Source: Parvimonas sp000223315
GTDB lineage: Bacteria > Bacillota > Clostridia > Tissierellales > Peptoniphilaceae
Direction of reading: 5' to 3'
Assembly: GCA_050262155.1 (NCBI GenBank)
Contig: CP189843.1
Coordinates: 1,364,001-1,428,000, forward strand
Length of the DNA stretch: 64,000 nucleotides
Shown here one piece after another: positions 18,958 through 27,951 of this stretch (position 1 is the stretch's first letter; every line of letters begins with the position of its first letter). The translations under genes and the position numbers were made by a program. The notes under the pieces were generated by a model. The model did no database searches. It was not told the origin of the DNA and was given only the letters and a program-made list of their open reading frames with translations.

Positions 18958-19976
18958 TATTTATCTCCATACATCTTTTCATAATAATTTTGATATTCTC
19001 CCGAGATGATATCTTCCCACCATTCTTTATTTTCTAAATACCAATTAATAGTCTTGATAATTCCATCTTCAAACATAGTTTCAGGAAACCAACCCAACTC
19101 ATTATGAATTTTAGTAGGGTCAATAGCATATCTCATATCATGACCTTTTCTATCTTTAACAAATTTTATTAAATCTTCAGATTTATTCAATTCTTTACAT
19201 ATAAGTTTTACAATATCAATGTTCTTCATTTCGTTATGACCACCAATATTATAAACTTCTCCAACTTTTCCTTTATGAATAATTAAGTCTATCGCTTTAC
19301 AATGATCATCAACATAAAGCCAATCTCTAACATTAAGTCCTTCTCCATAAACAGGTAAATCTTTATCCGACAATGCATTTGCAATCATCAGTGGAATAAG
19401 TTTTTCCGGAAATTGATAAGGTCCATAATTATTACTGCATCTGCTTATGCTAACCGGTAAGCCATAAGTCCTATGATATGCTGAAACTAATAAATCTGCG
19501 GCAGCTTTTGAAGAACTGTATGGTGAACTTGTATTAATAGGAGTTTCTTCTGTAAATAATAAGTCAGGTCTATCTAAAGGCAAATCTCCATAAACTTCAT
19601 CTGTTGAAACTTGATGAAATCTTTTAATCCCATATTTTTTACAAGCATCCATCAAAACTGAAGTTCCAAGAATATTTGTAGTTAAAAATTCTTCGGGGCT
19701 TTCAATTGAACGGTCAACATGACTTTCCGCAGCAAAATTTACAACTATATCCGGTTTATACTCTTCAAAAATTTTATAAATTTCTTCTCTATTACAAATA
19801 TCCTCTTTTATAAAAATAAAGTTAGGGTTGTTTTCAACAGTTTTTAATGTTTTTAAATTTCCTGCATAAGTCAATTTGTCAATGCAAATAATCTTATAAT
19901 CCTCATATTTATTCATAATATAAAAAATAAAATTGGAACCAATAAATCCAGCACCACCTGTTACTATTAATTTCAT
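18957..19976 (-). CDS. rfbB: dTDP-glucose 4,6-dehydratase
   Basis: A 339-residue extended short-chain dehydrogenase. It has NAD loop VTGGAGFIGSNF, NFAAESHVDRSI, STDEVYGDLP with the dehydratase Asp-Glu pair, and YSSSKAAADLLV with the Tyr-xxx-Lys pair. It makes dTDP-4-keto-6-deoxyglucose, the branch point for rhamnose and 4-amino sugars. The length is normal and all catalytic motifs are present. Confidence 0.94.
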   Translation of the reverse strand: MKLIVTGGAGFIGSNFIFYIMNKYEDYKIICIDKLTYAGNLKTLKTVENNPNFIFIKEDICNREEIYKIFEEYKPDIVVNFAAESHVDRSIESPEEFLTTNILGTSVLMDACKKYGIKRFHQVSTDEVYGDLPLDRPDLLFTEETPINTSSPYSSSKAAADLLVSAYHRTYGLPVSISRCSNNYGPYQFPEKLIPLMIANALSDKDLPVYGEGLNVRDWLYVDDHCKAIDLIIHKGKVGEVYNIGGHNEMKNIDIVKLICKELNKSEDLIKFVKDRKGHDMRYAIDPTKIHNELGWFPETMFEDGIIKTINWYLENKEWWEDIISGEYQNYYEKMYGDK

Positions 19977-19985
19977 AAAATCCCC

Positions 19986-20669
19986 CTATTGTTTTCCAAA
20001 ATTCACATAATGTCCATAGGAACCATAGTTCATAATACTCATATCAACATCATTCAAAATAATTCCTAAAAAATTATTATTTACTTTTTTTAGTCTATTT
20101 ACACTATCAATCAAAACTTTTCTTTTTATAGAATTTGATTTTACAACTATCATACTTGAATCACAGTACTCTGATATTACTATTGAATCTATACTGTCAG
20201 AAATCGGTGGTGATAATATGAATATATAATCATAATATTTTTTAAATAAATTTATTAATTCTTCAAATCTTCCAATTTTTAGCAATTCTATAATATTTTT
20301 GGTTTTTATACCTGAAAACAAAATATTAAATCCCTTTATACCTGTGTTGTATAATATACTTTCCATATTTACATTTCCTGTTAAGTAATTAGCCAAACCA
20401 ATATTTTCTTCTGAAGGTTTAACAATTTTATATAACAAACTTCTTCTAAAATCAGCATCTATAATTAAAACTCTCTTTTCAAGTTTAGTTAAATAATAAG
20501 CAAGATTAATTATGACAGGAATTTCTCCTTCGTTTTTTCCGCAAGTTGTTACTAATATTGATGATTTATCATTTAGTCCGAGTCTAACATTTGTACTTGT
20601 TTCATTATAATATTCAACATTATCAGAATTAAAAATTCTCTTGTTTTTAAAAAGATCAATATTTTGCAT
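19986..20669 (-). CDS. CpsD/CapB-type bacterial tyrosine kinase homologue, P-loop lost
   Basis: A 227-residue member of the capsular tyrosine kinase family, partner of CpsC just upstream (14-base overlap). The family's Walker A (GxGEGKST) is here CGKNEGEIPV: Lys becomes Glu and Ser/Thr becomes Ile. Walker A' is intact (KRVLIIDADFRRS). The Walker B position, usually IIDTPP, reads FILSPPISD, so its Asp is also gone. A C-terminal tail with three tyrosines (NYGSYGHYVNFG) remains. By the sequence it should not hydrolyse ATP in the usual way. It may be a pseudokinase that only interacts with CpsC. Confidence 0.85.
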   Translation of the reverse strand: MQNIDLFKNKRIFNSDNVEYYNETSTNVRLGLNDKSSILVTTCGKNEGEIPVIINLAYYLTKLEKRVLIIDADFRRSLLYKIVKPSEENIGLANYLTGNVNMESILYNTGIKGFNILFSGIKTKNIIELLKIGRFEELINLFKKYYDYIFILSPPISDSIDSIVISEYCDSSMIVVKSNSIKRKVLIDSVNRLKKVNNNFLGIILNDVDMSIMNYGSYGHYVNFGKQ

Positions 20670-21363
20670 TTTTATTTCTACCTTTTTTTGATTCGTTTTT
20701 TTGAACTGTTCCTAAATTTTTTGGAACTATTCCAAGCAAATTTATTCCTAAATCATATTTTATATCACTCGGAGTAACTATCTTATTATTTAAAATTTCT
20801 CTTAAAAACAAATATATAACCCCTAATGATAAACTACCTAGGAAAGCTATTACGACTGTCTTCGTTATATTTGGTGAGTAAGGTGTTGTATTTTCCTCCG
20901 CTTTTTCCAATATCGTAACATCGGAAACTTTGACAAGTTCTTTTACTCTTTCTATAAATTTATCCCTAACTGCAACAACTATGTCAAATGCTTTCCCCGA
21001 ATCTGTACTTGAATATGTCATAGTTATAGATTTATTTTGGTCATCAAAATTAACCTTTAAATTTTTCAGTAATTCATCTGTTGAGATATTAAGTTTTTGA
21101 CTTTCTATAACAGATTTTATGGAATCCTTGTTCTTTACTTCACTGGTTATCTGATTATTAAATTGATATTTCTCATTATAATTAGATAAATATATTGTTG
21201 TCGAAGATTTATATTTATAAGGCACAAATTCCATGGTATACAATCCAACCAATAATGAAATCATCAGTGAAAAAATTATAATTTTTAATTTGTTTTTCCA
21301 TATAATCTTAATTAATCTAACTAAATCTACAGAGAAATAGTCTCCATTATTGTATTGTTCCAT
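20656..21363 (-). CDS. CpsC/Wzz-type chain-length and kinase-activator protein
   Basis: A 235-residue polysaccharide co-polymerase of the Gram-positive split type. TM1 is at ~27-46, followed by an extracellular domain (FVPYKYKSSTTIYLSNYN...). A proline-rich stretch NTTPYSPNITK sits just before TM2 (~168-188), and a cytoplasmic tail of ~45 residues usually binds the CpsD kinase. It should set polymer length together with the downstream CpsD-like protein, whose P-loop is degenerate. Confidence 0.87.
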   Translation of the reverse strand: MEQYNNGDYFSVDLVRLIKIIWKNKLKIIIFSLMISLLVGLYTMEFVPYKYKSSTTIYLSNYNEKYQFNNQITSEVKNKDSIKSVIESQKLNISTDELLKNLKVNFDDQNKSITMTYSSTDSGKAFDIVVAVRDKFIERVKELVKVSDVTILEKAEENTTPYSPNITKTVVIAFLGSLSLGVIYLFLREILNNKIVTPSDIKYDLGINLLGIVPKNLGTVQKNESKKGRNKNAKY

Positions 21364-21379
21364 AGTACTCCTTTTTAAA

Positions 21380-22849
21380 TTATTTTCCCTCTAATATACT
21401 TTGTATTTTACTTTTACAACTTTCTAAACTTTGTTTATTAATTTCCATCATATATAGTTTATATCCAGGCATAGCATAAGATGGCAATCCCATCTTACCT
21501 ACTCCGTTAAGAGCTTGAGATTCTATCTTGAAATCTTCTCCGGAATCAAGTTGTTGATTTACCAATTCCATAATTTCACTAACCGGCATATCAGTTTGTA
21601 CTGAAGAAGACAATTCATCTAAGATTGAACTGAAATTACTTAAAGCCGCTTTTGAAGTCATTTTCTTTATTATCGCAGCTATAACTTTTTCATGGTTTTT
21701 ACCTCTATCTCTATCTCCATCAGCAAGTCCATATCTTTCACGAACAAATCCTAAAGCTTTTTTAGAATCTAAATGTACAGTTCCAACAGGGAAATGATAT
21801 TTTCCATGATAAGAAACAAAATCCTGATCATTGTAAACATCAATTCCGCCAACTAAATCTATCAACTTCATAAAAGTGGTAAAATTAACTCTTGCATAAT
21901 GTTCAATTTTTATTCCATATAAATTTTCTAAAGTTTTAAGAGATGTTTTTATTCCATAAATTCCTGAATGAGTCAATTTATCATATTGATTATTTCCTCC
22001 ATTTGGAATTTTTACATAAGAATCTCTAGGTGTTGTAGTTAAAACAATCTTATGAGTCTTTTTATTAACTGTAATAAGAACATTTACATCACTTCTTGAA
22101 ACTGTAGTTATCGGACCGTAAGTGTCTATACCGCTTACATAGATATTAAAACTGTCTTTATTTGTCAAGTCTTTATCTTTTTCCGTTTTGTCTTCTTTTA
22201 CTTCTTCAACTATTTTGTATTCATAAATCTTTTTAATCTTTTCAAGATAATCAGGATGAGCATTTGCAATTAAATCTCCATAAGCGGCATTTAAAACCAT
22301 AACTTGAGATTTCCCTGAAATTAAATCTTCATATGCCTGTAAATATGATTTAGTATCTTGAATACTTAATTTTACATTAGCTTTATTCTGAACTTCTTTA
22401 ACTAATTTATCAATATTTTCTTTATCCATTTCAGTCGGAGCAAGAACTTTACTCTTAATATCATTGATACTGTTCATGTCACTATCTGCACGAACTACGA
22501 CAACCATAGTCTTTTCTGTTATTTTTGCATTTTCATTTAATTTGTTAAATAAATTAAGACCTTTATTCATATAATTAAATGCAAAAATTGTTATAATTAT
22601 AAAAAATACTGAACAGATAGTTGTAAATATTTTTCCTTTACGAATTATATTTAAAACCAACACCAATATTAAAACTCCTGCCATAAAAGCTAAAATTATG
22701 TAATTAATTTTTTTGAAATTTAACAGATTATATTTAAACATTATAAATAAGTCTGCTATCGTAAAAAACGACAAAACCGCAAAAAGAACCCAATTTATAA
22801 TCAAAAAAACTTTTCTTCCTACATTTTTGCCTTCTATTTGTTTATTCAT
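21380..22849 (-). CDS. LytR-CpsA-Psr (LCP) family ligase
   Basis: About 489 residues. Three N-terminal membrane segments are followed by an accessory extracytoplasmic domain (~115-235) and the LCP domain. Its arginine-rich substrate residues include TTTPRDSYVKIP, GGIDVYNDQDF and RERYGLADGDRDRGKNHEKV. It attaches undecaprenyl-linked polymers to peptidoglycan. The frame opens 19 codons earlier. I chose the ATG at 22849, 7 bases after AGGAGG. It is the first gene of the polysaccharide operon. Confidence 0.92.
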   Translation of the reverse strand: MNKQIEGKNVGRKVFLIINWVLFAVLSFFTIADLFIMFKYNLLNFKKINYIILAFMAGVLILVLVLNIIRKGKIFTTICSVFFIIITIFAFNYMNKGLNLFNKLNENAKITEKTMVVVVRADSDMNSINDIKSKVLAPTEMDKENIDKLVKEVQNKANVKLSIQDTKSYLQAYEDLISGKSQVMVLNAAYGDLIANAHPDYLEKIKKIYEYKIVEEVKEDKTEKDKDLTNKDSFNIYVSGIDTYGPITTVSRSDVNVLITVNKKTHKIVLTTTPRDSYVKIPNGGNNQYDKLTHSGIYGIKTSLKTLENLYGIKIEHYARVNFTTFMKLIDLVGGIDVYNDQDFVSYHGKYHFPVGTVHLDSKKALGFVRERYGLADGDRDRGKNHEKVIAAIIKKMTSKAALSNFSSILDELSSSVQTDMPVSEIMELVNQQLDSGEDFKIESQALNGVGKMGLPSYAMPGYKLYMMEINKQSLESCKSKIQSILEGK

Positions 22850-22888
22850 TATCATTCCTCCTAAATATATTAAATAAATATTCATGTT

Positions 22889-22917
22889 ATTGTAGCATAA
22901 AATCAAGATTTTTTCAA
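22889..22917 (-). promoter_or_regulatory. Promoter of the polysaccharide operon
   Basis: On the minus strand TTGAAA, 17 bases, then TACAAT, about 40 bases upstream of the LCP start. No other good promoter is seen before the 17-kb run of closely packed genes. Confidence 0.6.
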
Positions 22918-23001
22918 TGTTTTTACTATTTTAAAAGAAAATCACTGTAAAATAATAAAAACATAATTTCTATTTTCTAAAATTTTGTAGTTTTTTGCAA
23001 G

Positions 23002-23028
23002 AAAAAAGCCACCCTAAGCGATGGCTTA
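23002..23028 (-). terminator. Terminator of pflA
   Basis: Minus-strand stem AAGCCAT / GTGGCTT followed by TTTTTTC. The pflA stop codon lies at the base of the 5' arm. Confidence 0.75.
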
Positions 23029-23754
23029 AATTAGATTTAATTTACTTCTTACATAACTTTCAAGCATTGAAGCTTTTTCTTTATTCATTGCAGGGACACC
23101 TTTAAGTTTGTAATCTCTTCCAAGTTCTTTATATTTTGCAACTCCCATTATATGATAAGGTAGTATTTCAACTCTCTCTATTTTATCTCGATAAGGCTTA
23201 ATTATTTCAATAAATTTATCCATTGATTCCTTATTATCTGTAAAACCGGGAACCATAACATGTCTGAACCAAATTTTACCTTTATAATATTTTTCAATAT
23301 ATTCCAAAAATTTATAAAAGCCGTCCATCTTTTGCTTTACCATTTCTATATAGCCTTGGTTTGAAAAACTTTTTACATCCAAAAGAATTGTATCTGTATT
23401 TTCTAAAATTTCTTTAAAATACTTTTCATTTCCATAACCGCTTGTGTCAATACAAGTATTATAGCCATTTTCTTTTAAAAGCTTTAGAGTTTCAGCAAGA
23501 AATTCACCTTGTAAAAGAGGCTCTCCACCTGAAAAAGTTACTCCGCCATTATCTCTATAATATGTCTTGTATCTTTTGGCTTTAGACAGCACAAAATCAG
23601 GTGTTATCTCCGTACCACCTTGCAATGCTTGAGTATCCGGGTTGTGACAGTAAAGGCATCTAAGGGGACAGCCTTGTAAAAAGAAAATTGTCCTTATGCC
23701 CGGTCCATCAACAAGCCCCATTGTTTCAATCGAATGTAACCTGCCTATTACCAT
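23026..23754 (-). CDS. pflA: Pyruvate formate-lyase activating enzyme
   Basis: A 242-residue radical SAM enzyme that puts the glycyl radical on PflB. The [4Fe-4S] motif is Cys29-x3-Cys33-x2-Cys36 (QGCPLRCLYCHNPD). The SAM-binding GGEP motif (VTFSGGEPLLQ) and VRHVMVPGFTDN are also present. It is next to pflB. A hairpin between them and a separate ribosome site may lower its expression relative to pflB, as expected for a catalytic activator. Confidence 0.95.
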   Translation of the reverse strand: MVIGRLHSIETMGLVDGPGIRTIFFLQGCPLRCLYCHNPDTQALQGGTEITPDFVLSKAKRYKTYYRDNGGVTFSGGEPLLQGEFLAETLKLLKENGYNTCIDTSGYGNEKYFKEILENTDTILLDVKSFSNQGYIEMVKQKMDGFYKFLEYIEKYYKGKIWFRHVMVPGFTDNKESMDKFIEIIKPYRDKIERVEILPYHIMGVAKYKELGRDYKLKGVPAMNKEKASMLESYVRSKLNLI

Positions 23755-23783
23755 AAAATCTCCTTAACAAAAAATATGTAGAA

Positions 23784-23813
23784 AAAACAAAGCAGGACAA
23801 CCTGCTTTGTTTT
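23784..23813 (-). terminator. Hairpin between pflB and pflA
   Basis: Perfect 13-bp stem AAAACAAAGCAGG / CCTGCTTTGTTTT with loop TTGT on the minus strand. It is likely an attenuating terminator, letting part of the transcription reach pflA. Confidence 0.75.
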
Positions 23814-23827
23814 GTATTATCATCTTC

Positions 23828-26074
23828 TTAACGACTTTCGTGGAAAGTTCTGTGAATTACTTCCATTTGTTGTTCTTTTGTAAGTCTATTAAATCTAACA
23901 GCATATCCTGAAACACGAATTGTTAAGTTTGGATATTTTTCAGGATGTTCATAAGCATCCATTAAAGTTGATCTGTCAAGTACATTAACATTCAAATGGA
24001 ATGCCAATTGTTCAAAATAACCGTCCATTAAGTTTGTTAAATTAACTTTTCTTTCATCTTCACTCTTTCCTAATGCTGTAGGAACTATTGAGAATGTATT
24101 TGAAATACCGTCTTGACAACATCCTGCAAAAGGAATTTTTGCAACAGAGTTAAGTGATGCAATTGCACCTGTCTTATCTCTTCCATGCATTGGGTTAGCA
24201 CCCGGTGCGAATGGTTCGCCTTTCTTTCTTCCGTCAGGAGTTGTTCCTGTCTTCTTACCATATACTACATTTGAAGTTATAGTTAAGATTGAAAGAGTAT
24301 GTTCAGAATTTCTGTAAGTAGGAGTTTTTCTAAGTTCTTCCATAAATCCTTCGATAACTTCTACTGCAATTGAGTCAACTCTGTCATCATCATTTCCGTA
24401 AGTTGGGAAATCTCCTTCAATTTCAAAGTCAATAGCTAATCCGTTTTCATCTCTTATAGGTTTAACTTTTGCATATTTAATAGCACTTAATGAGTCTGCT
24501 ACAATTGAAATACCTGCCACACCGAATGCCATATATCTATGAACAAAAGTATCGTGTAGAGCCATTTGTCCGGCTTCATAAGCATATTTATCGTGCATAT
24601 AGTGAATTGTATTCATTGTATTTACATAAAGTTTTGCAACTTTTTCTAAAACTAATTTGTAGTTAGCATAAACTTTGTCGAAATCTAAAACTTCATCTTT
24701 AATTGGTTCAATACCATCTAATACTTTGATTAAAGAACCGTCTTTAGCTCTCTTCATTTCATCAACGCCACCGTTAATAGCATAAAGAAGTGATTTTGCA
24801 AGATTTGCTCTAGCTCCGAAGAATTGCATTTGTTTACCAATTACCATTGAAGATACACAACAAGCAATCGCATAGTCATCTCCGTGAACAGGTCTCATTG
24901 CATCATCATTTTCATATTGTAATGAACCTGTTTGGATACTCATCTTTGAACAATAATTTTTCCAACCTTCCGGTAAATCCAAACTCCAAAGAACTGTCAT
25001 ATTTGGTTCCGGTGAAGAATCTAAATTAGTTAAAGTGTGTAAAATTCTAAAAGCAGTTTTAGTAACTAATGTTCTTCCATCAACTCCCATACCACCTAAT
25101 GATTCAGTAACCCAAGTAGGATCTCCTGCGAATAAATCATCATATTCAGGAGTTCTTAAATGTCTCATCATTCTAAGTTTCATAACGAATTGGTCGATTA
25201 ATTCTTGAGCTTCACTTTCTGTTAAAGTTCCTTCATCAATATCTCTCTTGATGTAAATATCTAAGAAACCACCATTTCTACCAAGACTCATTGCAGCTCC
25301 GTTATTTTCTTTAACCGCTGCTAAATAAGCAAAGTATAACCATTGAATAGCTTCTCTAGCATTTGTGGCAGGAACAGAAATATCATATCCATATTCCAAA
25401 GCCATTTTCTTCATTTCGTCTAAAGCTCTGTATTGTTCAGAAAGTTCTTCTCTAAGTCTGATTATATCTTCTGAAGCTAATTCGCTTTCTAATTTTCTAT
25501 ATTCATTTAATTTATCTTCTCTTAATCTGTCAATTCCGTAAAGAGCAACTCTTCTGTAATCTCCGATGATTCTTCCACGTCCATAAGCATCAGGAAGACC
25601 TGTTAAAAGACCTACAGTTCTTGCTTTTCTCATTTGAGAAGTATAGGCATCGAATACTCCTTGATTATGAGTTTTTCTGAATTGATTAAAATATTTTTCA
25701 ATAGTTGGATCCATCTTTAATCCATAAGCGTCTAAAGAATTTGTAACCATTCTGTATCCGCCATAAGGATTTACGATTCTCTTCATTGGTTCATCAGTTT
25801 GGAAACCTACAATCAATTCATTTTCTTTGTCTAAATAACCAGCAGGAAAATTGTTAATTCCTGAAACTCTTGTAGTATCAACTTTTACAGTCTTTGTTCT
25901 AACTTCTTCTAAGATTAAGTCTTCAGCTTTTTTCCATAAATTTTTTGTTCTTTCAGTTGGTTCAGCTAAAAAACTTTCATCTCCTTCATAAGGTGTATAG
26001 TTTAATTGAATGAAATCTCTTGTGTCAATATTTTCACTCCAATTTCCTTTTTTAAAACCTCTCCATGCGTCCAT
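23828..26074 (-). CDS. pflB: Formate acetyltransferase (pyruvate formate-lyase)
   Basis: 748 residues, the usual size. It converts pyruvate and CoA to acetyl-CoA and formate in anaerobic fermentation. The active-site Cys-Cys pair is in DYAIACCVSSMVIG. The glycyl radical site is Gly723 in RVSGYAVRF near the C-terminus. WRGFKKGNW at the start is typical. The gene has a Crp-type box upstream and a hairpin downstream before pflA. Confidence 0.97.
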   Translation of the reverse strand: MDAWRGFKKGNWSENIDTRDFIQLNYTPYEGDESFLAEPTERTKNLWKKAEDLILEEVRTKTVKVDTTRVSGINNFPAGYLDKENELIVGFQTDEPMKRIVNPYGGYRMVTNSLDAYGLKMDPTIEKYFNQFRKTHNQGVFDAYTSQMRKARTVGLLTGLPDAYGRGRIIGDYRRVALYGIDRLREDKLNEYRKLESELASEDIIRLREELSEQYRALDEMKKMALEYGYDISVPATNAREAIQWLYFAYLAAVKENNGAAMSLGRNGGFLDIYIKRDIDEGTLTESEAQELIDQFVMKLRMMRHLRTPEYDDLFAGDPTWVTESLGGMGVDGRTLVTKTAFRILHTLTNLDSSPEPNMTVLWSLDLPEGWKNYCSKMSIQTGSLQYENDDAMRPVHGDDYAIACCVSSMVIGKQMQFFGARANLAKSLLYAINGGVDEMKRAKDGSLIKVLDGIEPIKDEVLDFDKVYANYKLVLEKVAKLYVNTMNTIHYMHDKYAYEAGQMALHDTFVHRYMAFGVAGISIVADSLSAIKYAKVKPIRDENGLAIDFEIEGDFPTYGNDDDRVDSIAVEVIEGFMEELRKTPTYRNSEHTLSILTITSNVVYGKKTGTTPDGRKKGEPFAPGANPMHGRDKTGAIASLNSVAKIPFAGCCQDGISNTFSIVPTALGKSEDERKVNLTNLMDGYFEQLAFHLNVNVLDRSTLMDAYEHPEKYPNLTIRVSGYAVRFNRLTKEQQMEVIHRTFHESR

Positions 26075-26124
26075 AAAATCATCTCCTATTTATATTCATT
26101 ATCTAAATTTATTTTCGTACATAT

Positions 26125-26167
26125 AGTATATACCCAACAAATACTTTCGTCTGTGATTGTAATCACA
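26125..26167 (-). promoter_or_regulatory. pflB promoter with Crp/Fnr-type operator
   Basis: The sequence TGTGATTGTAATCACA (26152-26167) has perfect arms TGTGATT/AATCACA and fits the Crp consensus TGTGA-N6-TCACA. On the minus strand a -10-like TATACT (26130-26125) follows. With a start site 7 bases below the -10, the box is centred near -41.5, the class II activator position. There is no clear -35. The rest of 26168-26441 is AT-rich and holds nothing I recognise. Confidence 0.65.
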
Positions 26168-26441
26168 AAAATATATATTTTTTTGATTATTTTTATATTT
26201 TTTCAAACATTTTCATGAAATTTTTAAAAAATTTATTAATATCGCGAAAATATATTTAAAATACTAAATAGTTTGTAACTAATAAATTTTCTAATCGTTT
26301 TCACAGAAGTGTAAAACATATTAATGTTTTTAACAAAATTACTATATTACGATAAAGTTTTTGGACTAAAAATTTTTTATAATACTATGATTTAATATGT
26401 GTTTTTTCATAATTTTAAAAAATATATACTTGCTATTTAAT

Positions 26442-26480
26442 AAAAAAAACACCTACTCGATGTAAATATCTTGTAGGTGT
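26442..26480 (-). terminator. Terminator of the M18 aminopeptidase gene
   Basis: Stem ACACCTAC / GTAGGTGT with a 19-base loop, then TTTTTTTT on the minus strand. Confidence 0.75.
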
Positions 26481-26499
26481 AAATTTTAAAAAATATTTC

Positions 26500-27873
26500 T
26501 TATAACATAAATGCCTTATATGCTTTATAACTCATATAAACATCTATTTTGCTTGTAACTTCGTATGGTGAGTGCATACTCAATGTAGCAGGACCTGCAT
26601 CTAAAACTTCCGCACCGTATTTTGCAAGAAGTAATGCTATTGTTCCGCCACCGCCTTGATCTACTTTACCAAGTTCAGCAGTTTGCCATACAACATTATT
26701 TTCTTTGAATACTTTTCTAACTTCTGCTAAAAATTCAGCATTTGCATCACTTGAACCGAATTTTCCACCGCTTCCTGTGTATTTGCAAATTGTAATTCCT
26801 GAACCGATTACGGCAGAGTTCATAGCTTCACAAGTATCTGCAAAATCAGGGTCTAATCCCGCTGCAACGTCAGCTGATAACACTTTAGAATTCTTTAATG
26901 AACGATTAACTTTTAATTGGCAAAAATCTCCTTCAAGATTTACAAGTTCAGTCATTGTATTTTCCCAGAAATATGATGCCATACCTGTATTACCCATTGA
27001 GCCTATTTCTTCTTTATCCATAAATAATCCACAAGCTGTTCTCTTTGGATTTTCAATTTCAAAGATAGCACGCATTGTTGTAAAAGCACAAACTCTATCA
27101 TCTTGTCCATATCCAATAACCATTGATCTGTCAAAACCTAAATCTCTAGCTTCCCCTGCAGGTACAATTTCTAATTCTGCAATTCTGAAATCTTCTTCTT
27201 CAAAATTGTATTTTTCTTTTATTAATTTTAGAACATTTTCTTTAACAGCATCTTTTTCTTTATCTTTTAAAGGAATATTTCCAACTAAAATATTCATTTG
27301 TTCTCCAACTAATGCTTCACGAGCAGTTTTAGCTAATTGATTTTTAGATAAGTGAATTAATAAATCTGTTACACAAAATACTGGATCGTCCTTATCTTCT
27401 CCAATGTGGATTTCTATTTTTTCTCCAGCTGAATTGTAAACAACTCCGTGAATTGCTAAAGGAATAGTTGCATATTGATATAATTTAACTCCACCATAAT
27501 AATGAGTTTTCATTTTTGTTAAATTATTTGCTTCATACAATGGATTTTGTTTAACATCTAAACGTGGGCTGTCAATATGTGCTCCAACGATATTTAGTCC
27601 ATTTTCCAAAGGTTCAGTTCCCATTACAAAAAGAGCAACTGACTTGTTTTTATGATTTAGATAAAACTTATCTCCAGCTTTAAATTTTTCTCCTGATTTA
27701 TAAAGTTCTTCCAAATCTCTAAAGCCCTTTTCCTTTGCTTGACGAATAATTTCTGCACAAGCAAGTCTTTCAGTTTTTGATACTGATAAAAACTTTTTAT
27801 AATCATCACAAAAATCAAAAACTAAATCTTTTTCTGCATCTTCAATTTGCAACCATGCACTCTTATTTTCCAT
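26500..27873 (-). CDS. M18-family aminopeptidase
   Basis: About 457 residues. It is a cytosolic, two-metal M18 aminopeptidase that removes N-terminal residues, often acidic ones. Metal ligands: His99/Asp101 in NIVGAHIDSPRLD, the Glu pair in FMDKEEIGSMG, and the C-terminal His in LSMHSPYEVTSKID. The frame opens at a Met 11 codons earlier. I take the ATG at 27873, six bases after AGGAGG. Single-gene transcript. The clostridial type is slightly longer than bacterial PepI-like relatives. Confidence 0.93.
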   Translation of the reverse strand: MENKSAWLQIEDAEKDLVFDFCDDYKKFLSVSKTERLACAEIIRQAKEKGFRDLEELYKSGEKFKAGDKFYLNHKNKSVALFVMGTEPLENGLNIVGAHIDSPRLDVKQNPLYEANNLTKMKTHYYGGVKLYQYATIPLAIHGVVYNSAGEKIEIHIGEDKDDPVFCVTDLLIHLSKNQLAKTAREALVGEQMNILVGNIPLKDKEKDAVKENVLKLIKEKYNFEEEDFRIAELEIVPAGEARDLGFDRSMVIGYGQDDRVCAFTTMRAIFEIENPKRTACGLFMDKEEIGSMGNTGMASYFWENTMTELVNLEGDFCQLKVNRSLKNSKVLSADVAAGLDPDFADTCEAMNSAVIGSGITICKYTGSGGKFGSSDANAEFLAEVRKVFKENNVVWQTAELGKVDQGGGGTIALLLAKYGAEVLDAGPATLSMHSPYEVTSKIDVYMSYKAYKAFML

Positions 27874-27951
27874 AACATGCCTCCTATTATAATACATTTT
27901 TTTCACAAGACCATTATAACATAATTAAGTTTACAATTAAAGCTCTAAAAC

